Positions 54,967-64,000 of a stretch of 64,000 nucleotides of DNA are shown piece after piece. Numbering within the stretch: position 1 is the stretch's first letter; every line of letters starts with the position of its first letter. A program made the position numbers and the translations under genes. Source of the stretch: Petrolisthes cinctipes (Eukaryota > Arthropoda > Malacostraca > Decapoda > Porcellanidae); NCBI GenBank assembly GCA_033782935.1, contig JAWQEG010002472.1, positions 38,501 through 102,500 of the forward strand, written 5' to 3'. The notes below the pieces were generated by a model. That model was not told the DNA's origin. It saw nothing but the letters and a program-made list of their open reading frames with translations, and searched no databases.

Positions 54967-57044
54967 CTCTTGGTCGTCTACTATTGGGGGCATTGTTTCT
55001 GTTTCTTACTCTCAAACTTGTTTATGACCTGGTTACTCTGAGATCCAACGTGCCCACGCCACTCTACCCAATGCAACAGCAACACCTGCCTCAAGGCGAA
55101 GGGCACGAGGTTAGCTGGGGTGCAAAGTGTGAGGTTCTGGGCAATAGAGCAAAGGAACATTCCCAGCGGAAGGGAAATATTACCACTAAAATTGAGCTGG
55201 AAGCAACCGTAAAGACTATTGTTGAAGATCAAGGCAACACAGGCGTCATAGAGGATGTAGCGAAAAGGAAAGAGACAAAAATTAGAGTAGGAGGAGAGAA
55301 GAATATAAAAAATGATGCAGTGCAACACCCAGAGGATACAGGAAAAACTTCCCGACAAAAATATACACAAGTAAGTGCGAGACAGCAGAATACAGATATA
55401 ATTGTGTGTATGTGTGTGTGTACGGTTTGAATACGAGTACTGTCAACTTTTTTTTCTTTAATAAGTTGTAGACTGTGCAGTAATTGAGAAAGTAAACATA
55501 GTCACATACAGCAGGGTGAAATTATTATTCATTTTCTTCTGCCTGCGATAATCAATCATAATCAATCCATGAATAGTTTCAGTGTAATACATTATCATTC
55601 CCCGGGAAGCGATGTTGTAGTCCAGTAGCATGTGTACAAGTCTCGAAAGTTATTATCCTCCAAACTACTAGGTCATACCTCTCCCTAACACGAATAATAA
55701 TATTCTACTGTTAAGTAGAAGTGTTACACAATGCTGGTTATGATAAAATTGTGTAGTGTGCACTGTGGGGCTTGAACCTGCCACCCATCAGGTTGGCTGC
55801 ACACTTCAGTCACCACAAAAGGATAAGAGACCAACTTACCTCAAGGACCCTAAGGAATTTATCCTGTCACTACTTCAAGTATTCACCACCTAACTAAATT
55901 TCAACCGTCCAATACAGTAGTAAGCAAAGCCATACTTTGTCCCTACATGCAGCTCATTGAAACTGTAACATAAGTTTTCCTATGTATGGAAGAAGTTACT
56001 TTTTAATTTCCTTACTTGCAGCCATCACCGACCTTCATCCCCGACCAGCCTGACACCTCCCCCCTGGGCTGCCCACCTGACATCCCCAAAAGGTTCCTCA
56101 TTGAGGAGGCAGATTATTGCCATCAGCGTCCTGGGCTGCAGATCATTGCCTACGTCCACTCCTCCATTGACCGAGTAAGCCAAAGGAACCTCACCAGGAC
56201 CACCTGGGCCACCGCCTCAGCCTATGACATGGGCCAAAACAGTGTTAATATTGGTGTTGTGTTCATGGTGGGTCGAGCCAAGAACAGTCACCAGAGACAA
56301 ATTATCCAAGAGGAGAGTCAACGCTACCATGACATTGTACAGGTGAGTTGTCATGGTTATTATGGTGCCATCATTGGCCTTGTAAATGTTTATATCTTTA
56401 TTGTAACTGTATTAACCTAACTACAAACACTAACTGTGGTGTTGTTATAATGGCAGGGGGACTACGGTGACCACTACCGCCTGCTGACCTACAAGGGGCT
56501 GGCAGGACTCTACTGGATCTCCCGCCACTGTGCTCACGTCCCCTGGACCCTCCACTCTGATGATGACACACACATTGATATCTTCCTCTACCATCGGGCA
56601 CTGAAGGAGTTGGACGATGAAGCAAAGAAGATGTTCATCTGTAGCCACATGTATGGTCCAGTGCTCCGGTCAGGAAGGTGGAAGGTGCGCTATGAAGAAT
56701 ATCCACAGGATAAATACCCTCTGTACTGTTCCGGGGGTGTCTGGTTCTTGCAGACTAAGTTGGTCCCAAAGTTACTAGAGGCTTCTAAGTCAGTGCCCTT
56801 TTTATGGGTGGATGATGCATATATAACTGGAGTCTTGGCTCAGAAGGCTAGACTTAAACAGTTTCCTTTCCAGAAGTATTATGGAAAACCTGAGCCTAAG
56901 TTAGAAAAATTAGGAAAAGAAGTTGCTTGGTTTGTCAAGTCTGTACCACGTTGGGTTTGGTGGAATGAGATTGTTAAATATCACAGAAAATACTCCATGC
57001 ACAACCCTGCCACACTATTTCCACATGGTAATCATGTAAGATAA
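54967..57044 (+). CDS. GT31 beta-1,3-galactosyltransferase-like, gene 6
   Basis: Exons 54967-55370, 56022-56342 and 56457-57044 give 436 residues plus an unfound start exon. The first exon enters in phase 1 with LGRLLLGALFLFLTLKLVYD (membrane anchor) and a long charged stem rich in Lys, Glu and Gly. The catalytic part has FIPDQPDTSPLGCPPD (Cys where the others have Arg), RNLTRTTWATAS, EESQRYHDIVQ, GDYGDHYRLLTYKG, HSDDDTHIDIF (about residues 274-284), YCSGGVWFLQ and WVDDAYITG. From about 55984 to 56698 it is nearly identical to gene 3, and its next 80 bases match gene 5. After that the end is its own: YHRKYSMHNPATLFPHGNHV. Probable Golgi type II glycosyltransferase; donor and acceptor not determinable. 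Confidence 0.85.
55765..55830 (-). other. tRNA-like sequence in intron of gene 6
   Basis: On the minus strand GTGGTGACTGAAGTGTGCAG is followed by GGCAGGTTCAAGCCCCAC, a B-box-like word. It may be a tRNA-derived SINE head. Acceptor-stem pairing was not convincing. Confidence 0.35.
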
Positions 57045-60000
57045 CTATAATTCCATAAAAAAAAAGATTAGATTTGAAGATGTTAGAAGACTGCCCTAGG
57101 TCTGGAAGACCCTGTAGGATGAGGGAGAGGGTGATTGAGAGGTGGGACAGCACTCACAAGGGAAAACGAAGGACAAAAGAGACGGATGATAAATTTATAA
57201 GGAACCATAAGGATTGAGATGGTACGTTAAGTTTTGTATTATAATATTGAAGCGCTTGTTGCCTTAGCCTAACGACATTAATAGATACAATAACCGTAGG
57301 ACAATATTAAATTGATTGAAATAACCTATATACAGTAGTATATAGTTTGTTTGTTAATTTGCTTGGCTCAATATAATGTCATCATCTCTCAATAAATTTT
57401 TACCAGATTTGGCAGAGGTCCAGACGCATCCCGGAATAATGCATGATCAATGAAAATAAATCAGGGTCTGCAATCCTTTTGAGGTAGGCCTACTACTATA
57501 CGAGGCCCTCAAACCTGTAAAGTAGTTTATTAACACAGAAAAAATTAACTTTCTATCATGATATTCTACGACAAACATTGAAACCGGGCACCAAAATGTC
57601 CATAAAGAATAAATATATTGTATTAAAAAACTGGCATCTGTGCAATCAAATCTGCTATGGGACATTACCAAATGACAATCTCTTCAAAGTCAGTGCACTT
57701 GTCTCTCAAAATCTGAGCCAAGGTTATGTTATAATAACTTTTAGTTCCAAGTTTAGACCCTGAAATGCAGTATAAAAATTTACTATGAATAGGTATGTAA
57801 TAGCCATGGGGAGCATGAGCATCTAAGGAAATGGGAATTTGATGATGAGCATTGATTAGGGTTAAGGGTGACTATAGGTTGAGGTGCAAGAAAGAATTGG
57901 GTTTTCAAGAGTCCCATATTGTGATTTGCAGTTAACGCTGTACCCCGATTGGTAAAGAATAGTCTTGTTATAATAGGATGGTCTGTTTTGTGTGTATATA
58001 AATTGTATAAAGTATATTTATTTATTTATTTATTTATTAGCGGTAAAACAAGATTATCAATCTCGTAAAAGGATTGAAGTATGTTCCTAACACAAGAAAA
58101 ATAACTGACGTTTATTTAGCTTTATTGTCTCTCTCAAACACTGGGTCAAAGACCCATACTCCACGGCAACATTGTTCAAGCATGATATACTGTGATGTTT
58201 CTTTCATATATCAGAAGTGGGTAAAGAAACTTGTGCTTCTAATCTGCAATGTTGGCTTCCTCTTCAAGAGGTCAACTTTGCTCTATTGTCAGATTTCTAG
58301 TCAGTTATTGTCATTACAAACAATACTAAAATTTTCCTTCAATAATTCCTTGAGTTCTTTACCCAACAGTAAAAAATCTTTTAAAATACTGTATCAAACA
58401 GTTCAGCCTTTTTGGATAAAATGCTGTAATTCAATTACATTAAAAATATTATAAAAAGGTGCATTTGAAACTGCATGAGTTTTCACACAGTGAGGCAAAC
58501 TCAAAGATGAGATCCCTAAGCTGAAAGATTTGTCTGGTTTACAACTACACCTTTCCACATCACAACATAAGGAAAAAATGACCACAGCTAGTCTGATATA
58601 CAGTAATGTTATGCACTTATTTCTTACAGAAAGACATTAAATATATTGTTTTCTCCAAACAAATTATAGTGTACACAGGATCTTCCCCTTCTGGAGGAGT
58701 GGCACATTGAGATTAAGTGTGCAGAACATCCTCTAATTTCATTGTTGTTTCAATAAAGCTGCATTCCCTTATTAATATATAAAAAAAGATAGGAATTACT
58801 ACATTGATATCTAAGCCTCAAAGTATATTTTGATATTATTTCTTTTCCAATATTGGATCTTTGGAATATTTTCAGTAATTTTGATCATAATCTAACTGTA
58901 TACTCTTAGCTATTCTTTAAGTATTTATAATGAAATAAAAAAATGGCTGCTTAACTAGTTCAGCTTTCTTCTATATAATTATCTAGTTGTTGAAGCTGTT
59001 CTACTCGTTCTTACCATGAGGCAGGCAAGAGGACCTGATGTCATTTGTGCCATTATTTTTTCAGGATGTAAAGCTTTACTTCTGATGAAAGGACAGGATG
59101 GATGGGGAGGCTATGCATATATATTTATATATTTATATATATGTATATATATTTTGTTTTCCTACCAGCAAATTAATGAAAGAACTGTGCCTACTTGGAA
59201 TAAACTGTAAGAGATTGCCAGTAGCCTCTATATTTATATTTATAGAAGTTTGAGGTTATAAAATAAAATAGAGGTATTAAATAACATCCTATCAAATGTC
59301 ACAAAATGCACATATGTACTTTTCTTCATATCCACTGTATGGAAGCTGATGCCTTCCTTAGAAACATAACACTGAAGAACAAACTCTACAAATAATAATA
59401 ATCTTATTCACTGAAAAATGTAAATGCACTCTTAAACTAAGGAAGACAATACCACTCTCAACTAAAAGTTAAATAAATGTAGAGTGATAAAGGTACTTGT
59501 ACTAACTTTCAATAAGGATAAACTATTCCTTTTACAAAAGAAGCACCAGTTAAGGGAAGTGCTCAAACTGTAGGCATATTTTAAGAGCCTGCAAAATGCT
59601 ATACGTATATACATAAACAAAGAGTGATAATTTTGTTTCCTTTCAAATACAGTACTGTACTAGGTTATGTATATTTTACACACATATTTTCCTGCACTGT
59701 GCAGCACAAACAGACACATGACACCATCTCATCACCTGTGGTACTGTATACAATGTACACATATGGTACTTTTGCCACAAGTTTAGCACTCCCCTCAAAC
59801 ACTTTATTAGCTTGATTATAAATCTCATGATTCAAAATCTCTCACAAGCTGTGGGAGTGACTCAAGTTTTATCATAATAAAGATTAGTAAACAAAGACAG
59901 GCTCAGCTAATGCCATAGACTAGCTACATTATCTAAGTTGTATTACCAGCCTAAACCATCTTCCCTATGCTAACATTTTGATGATGTTTTTTCTACATGT

Positions 60001-60607
60001 GGACAGGCCAAAGTATAATTAACTGGCAGTTTACAAATCAAATTAACCTAGAAATGTCATACACACGTATGCTTCCACAGATGACTCATGAAATATAAAT
60101 CTGATGCCAAAACGAGCAAGTCACTGATGAGCAACGTACAGTTGTACCCAAGATAATAAACACTTGCACACAACAAGCACTACAAGCCAATTCCAGCTGT
60201 CAAACCACATCAAATTCCATTCCATTCTCACTCAGAAGGTCTTCAGAGATCTAAGAAAAATTCAGCTCCATTTTCACTCCCTGATTCCAGAGATCTTAAG
60301 CTGCTCTGGCTCCTTCATCGTGCCTGACAGTGCTTCCTTACACTGACACTGTACTGCCTGCTTGGCGTGTACTTCATCCTCGTGCTCGACTCCTTGGTAG
60401 CGGACGGCATCACACCGAATGTCCACACACTAATAATAGGCTCAACAACATATGCCGTCTCGTTGCCTTCATTGGGCATCCACTGCATGGGGCTTAAAGG
60501 CGCACACTAAATAACAAAACCAGAGCCGTCTTTCATTTTCTCCAATCCAGGGTGTTGATGGAGCCACAGGCACACAGACACACAAAAAAGGTTATGGTCC
60601 TAGTTTT
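57045..60607. other. no coding segment; probably includes the 3' UTR of the PPP1R14-like gene
   Basis: AT-rich throughout. The part nearest 60607 lies directly after the stop codon of the minus-strand gene and is likely its 3' UTR, of unknown length. A TTTA repeat lies at about 58017-58040 and a TATA-rich tract at 59115-59150. A 126-codon plus-strand frame at 58074-58454 lacks any recognisable domain and was not accepted. Confidence 0.45.
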
Positions 60608-63239
60608 TTACAGGGTTGTTGCTCGCTCCAATAGTTCGCCAATGAATTTCTGTAAAAGAAGAAAAATATTAATGCGAGATATATTGGCGTAACTGGAGAA
60701 GATTTGAAATATATATGGGAAGATTTTATGAGTTAAACAGCTGGTTCTGAGAGAATATTATGAGGTCCAGGGTAAACCAATAACTCTACACATTAATGGT
60801 ACTTAAGTCAAACACTGAAACTACTGTATTACAAGCAATGTTTAACTTTATACTGATATATTGATGATTGCAGCAGAAGGATGAGAGGGTACTTAGAAAA
60901 CTCTTAAATATAAATTGAAAGACCAATTAGTATTTATCATAATTCATTTACTGTATACAGTTGTGCCTATAATCAAGTTGCATAGGCTATGTGTATAAAT
61001 TTTTGCTTGTAGTGCCGTGACCCTTGGTAGTAAGACTGAAACTCATAATCATGTGCTGGGACATCATTAAATATTCTGTACAGTTGTATGTATGACTTTG
61101 AATGTAAATGCTAGGTAGAAGATGCAAGGCTAACTCCAGCATAGATAATACTTAAGTGATATGCTAATACCATACAGTACAGAATACATATATATATATT
61201 GGATAAATTCTTCAAATCATTCAATGCATAGTAGATAACTGATGTGTATATTTCATCATCAAATATAACCAATCCATTACCTCAACTTTATCCTTCCCTT
61301 GCTTACAGTCAGCCAGGGAGTCCCATAAATATTTCTTGCGTTTTAGTTCACCATCAACATCCAGCAACTCATCCAGGTCCAGCTCCTTTTCCTCGTTCTT
61401 TCCCTCCTGTAAAATATTTAGTAATTATCGTACTGTACATTATTCTAAAGAAATATTATGGTTTTAAGGCTTGACCCTTCATGTCTTTGTAGGATAATGA
61501 TTTGAGGCTTCTATTGATTTGTAAGCCACATATTTAACATTACAAATGCTTCTTGGTCCAGTACTATTTGAAACCTAAAACTGTACGTGATCTACACAAA
61601 ATCTATGAAGTTGATTTTCTTAGGTTTGGTAAAAGCGTCTGTAGCTAACAAAAACACACACATGGAATCTAGGTTGTTCTTATTACTACAGTTGTGTGTT
61701 ATTGTGGTAGTAAAGGAAAAACTAATCTATTGTACACTCTTCTTCCCCAAATGGTGAAAATATATGGGAATTGTGGAACATAGAATACTGTTGTATGGAT
61801 GAAAAATATACGAAGGAAAATGCAAAGGAAGGAAAGAAGATAGGTGAGGTGAGGTGAGATGAGTAAGTAAGAAATGGAAGGGATGGAGAGAGTTTAGTGA
61901 GTAGGAGTAGTATAGTCTCTTTAAGTGACACCACTCAGGTGTGACAAGAGTCTGCTGCTCCCTGCCTGCAACAGTTGGTCCTCATGCTTGCCCTGCTTCA
62001 CTCACCTCCCGTGTGTATACTCGTACCCTGCCTCATTTCCTTGCCTCACTCACCTCTCACATGTACAGTCAGCAGCATAAGTTCGCTTCATTTCTACCTA
62101 CAGTACTTAAGTATGAGCCTAGTGTGCTGTACGTAACACTATTTAAATATAGTGATGACAGACATACTTCTCATATGGTGAATTACATATGTTGTTAGAA
62201 TTGAAACTGGTTCTGAGTGTAACTTTATCTGGTCAAAATAGCATTAGTAAGTACATGGGATGGACGTGTATTTATGCTGCCAGCTGTACACTCTCCCTGC
62301 CTCGCTCACCCCCCCCCCCCCTGTGTATACTCACCCTGCCTCATTTCCTTGCCTCATTCACCTCTCACATGTACACTCTACCTGCCTCACTCACTTCCTA
62401 TGTGTATACTCTCCCTCCCTCATTTGCCTCATCCATCATCATCCTTACCTCAACTGTCATCATTGCCTCACATGTCCTCCTTACCTCACCCATCATCCTG
62501 ACCTGACCTGTCTTCTTACTTCACCTGTCCTACACACCTCACCTGTCCTCCTTACCTCACCCATCATCCTTACCTGACCTGTCCTTCTTACTTCACCTGT
62601 TCTCCTCACCTCATCTGTCCTCGCCTCACCTATCCTCCTTACTTCACCTACTCTCCTTACTTCACTTGTCTGCCTGGCACTCTTCACTACATTTGTCTGC
62701 CTGGCACTCTTCACTACACTTGTCTGCCTGGCACTCTTCACTACATTTGTCTGCCTGGCACTCTTCACTACTTTTGTCTGCCTGGCACTCTTCACTACAG
62801 TTGTCTGCCTGGCACTCTTCACTACATTTGTCTGGCCTCTCACCCACACTCAGGTTTAGTGTGTCAAGCTAAAGTGTCAAACCAAAGTTTGGTGCACTGA
62901 TTTTGCCATCTGGAGAACTCTTTCTGAGAGATATTTGTTCTTTTATGGCCAAAGCTTGTTTTCTTCAGAACTACAGGGATTGTCTAATGGAACACACTAA
63001 TGTATACACTACATATGTGACTGCAATTAAAAAATATAGTCTCGAAGAAATCTGCAAGTGGTGAAATGTTAAAGTATTCATCAGTTGAAGTGGAGTTGCC
63101 CTCCTCTTCAACTAGCAACATAAATGAACGCATGTGTATACAATCAATAACAGGCTGGGGAGACGCTTATTATACCTCTCTCCCACTCTCATTCCGGCCT
63201 CTCCCTCACTTCACTTTCTGTCTCTCACTGTTTCTGCCA

Positions 63240-63285
<46 letters not shown>

Positions 63286-63852
63286 ACCTTTTTATGCATC
63301 TTTCACCTTGCCTTTCTGTCTCTCACCCTTTCTGCCTCTCCTCGCTCTTTTCTATATATATACAATTCTCTTCTGAAACACCTGATAATCTTTTGTTTTG
63401 AAGTGAAAAACATAAAGAGAAATATATGGCATGAAGAAGGGTAGAGTGTTGGAGAGGGAGGGACAGAAGTAAAGGTTATAATATGAGAGTTCTATAAATA
63501 AGCTTGGTACTATCTACTCCTCACCGGTGAAGGAAGGGTAGAGTGTTGAAGAGGGAGAGACAGAGGGAAAGTTCTATTATTAATCTTGTTACTATTTACT
63601 CCTCACCGGTGAAGGATAGAGTGTCTGTAGTTGGTCGAACATCCACATCTCCACCCCGAGACGCTTCCTGATGAGTGACATCTGGTGGGCACCGTACTTG
63701 GCCGTCAGGTACTTCTCCTTCCTCTCCTTCACCTCCCCGATCTGGGCGAACTCCACGTGCAAGTTGCCTCTGGGGGGACCACCACGCCCTCTGTCTGGGG
63801 ACCCGCTCACCACTGGCTGCCGGGAGGAGTACGAGGCCACGCCCACCTCCAT
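60608..63852 (-). CDS. PPP1R14/CPI-17-like inhibitor of protein phosphatase 1
   Basis: Three minus-strand exons, 63852-63607, 61406-61281 and 60649-60608, join in phase 0 with GT-AG borders and give 137 residues, close to the usual 145. The first contains NLHVEFAQIGEVKERKEKYL, TAKYGAHQMSLIRKRLGVEM and FDQLQTLY, matching the PPP1R14 core. Thr50 in YLTAKYG corresponds to the phospho-Thr of CPI-17 whose phosphorylation makes the inhibitor potent. The second carries ELDLDELLDVDGELKRKKYL and WDSLADCKQGKDKVE (the family's 'ID.DELLD' and 'L..DC' segments). The last encodes KFIGELLERATTL and stop. An acceptor (CTTTCAG) ten bases before the ATG shows a 5' non-coding exon further upstream. In animals these proteins inhibit PP1 and myosin phosphatase and so regulate contractility and the cytoskeleton. 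The sequence is arthropod-like. Confidence 0.85.
61980..62420. repeat. imperfect repeats of CTGCCTCACTCACCTC type (intronic)
   Basis: Loose 50-70 base units including CACATGTACACTC and GTGTATACTC, between exons 1 and 2 of the PPP1R14-like gene. Frames through it are low complexity. Confidence 0.65.
62420..62665. repeat. CT-rich minisatellite (CTTACCTCACCTGTCCTC type)
   Basis: Irregular 15-20 base units, adjoining the 27-bp array. Confidence 0.7.
62666..62833. repeat. 27-bp minisatellite, six units
   Basis: Unit TTTGTCTGCCTGGCACTCTT plus CACTACA, nearly perfect. A multiple of three, so all frames stay open, which explains the antisense 'QADKCSEEC' repeats; there is no gene evidence. Confidence 0.9.
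63241..63283. repeat. (CT)n microsatellite
   Basis: CT run of about 43 bases in intron 1 of the PPP1R14-like gene. Confidence 0.9.
63430..63620. repeat. local duplication at the exon 1 donor of the PPP1R14-like gene
   Basis: ACTCCTCACCGGTGAAGGA occurs at about 63518 and 63598, with similar flanks, so the donor site has a decoy copy about 80 bases into the intron. Confidence 0.65.
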
Positions 63853-63927
63853 CTTGCTCTGAAAGGTAAAAAAAGATAGGTTACGTTTACGGTTCTCAAT
63901 ATCGCGTTTCCTATTTATTTTTTTTTT

Positions 63928-63931
63928 ATTA

Positions 63932-63967
<36 letters not shown>
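63928..63967. repeat. (ATT)n microsatellite
   Basis: ATT run of about 40 bases. Confidence 0.9.
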
Positions 63968-64000
63968 GTGGTTGATAGTGTAAATTTTCAATATGTATGG

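Noticed and set aside
58074..58454. 126-codon plus-strand frame
   Set aside because: AT-rich composition, no domain, no splice partners; lies in the likely 3' UTR region of the minus-strand gene.
62493..62849. Antisense frame with repeated QTNVVKSAR units
   Set aside because: Produced by a 27-bp minisatellite whose unit length is a multiple of three. No start context or conserved domain, and it lies in an intron of another gene.

Overview
The window is animal nuclear DNA, very probably from an arthropod and most likely a decapod crustacean. Genes are split by GT-AG introns, every class of simple repeat is abundant, arthropod-type TTAGG repeats occur, and small inverted-repeat transposons are very dense. 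The PPP1R14 homologue and the cuticle-type gene also read as arthropod. There are no bacterial operons, no CRISPR array and no rRNA. The species cannot be named from sequence alone.

Layout. 0-1.4 kb: a two-exon secreted, His/Pro-rich repeat protein of cuticular type with a TATA box. 4.0-4.4 kb: an intronless, broken SH3BGRL copy. 5.8-11.1 kb (minus): two exons that look like the ends of one Myb/SANT-type gene, with a LINE relic, palindromic repeats and a long-TIR element between them. 11-15 kb: a second LINE relic and a 2 kb inverted-repeat element. 17-57 kb: the core of the window, six head-to-tail plus-strand genes of the GT31 (beta-1,3-galactosyltransferase-like) family. 22.6-27.1 kb: a nearly complete LINE inserted inside an older copy of its own family. 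60.6-63.9 kb (minus): a three-exon PPP1R14/CPI-17-like phosphatase-1 inhibitor gene.

The six glycosyltransferase genes share one plan: a membrane-anchor exon starting in phase 1, a variable stem, a first catalytic exon of 107-108 codons and a last exon of 193-195 codons. Membrane anchor, stem and C-terminal lobe differ strongly between copies. A central block, including part of an intron and the exon up to the DDD metal-binding motif, looks base-for-base the same in all six. In four copies this homogenised block also covers the whole 114-base intron and the exon before it. This suggests recurrent gene conversion that keeps the catalytic centre constant while the flanks vary. The start-codon exon of each gene was not found.

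The other main signal is a superfamily of about 21 foldback elements flanked by TTAA (groups A to D) scattered through and between the glycosyltransferase genes. Groups A, B and C have different ends but share an internal inverted motif. Several TA-flanked foldbacks beginning CAGT form another set. No start exon, transcript or expression claim here goes beyond what splice signals and reading frames allow.
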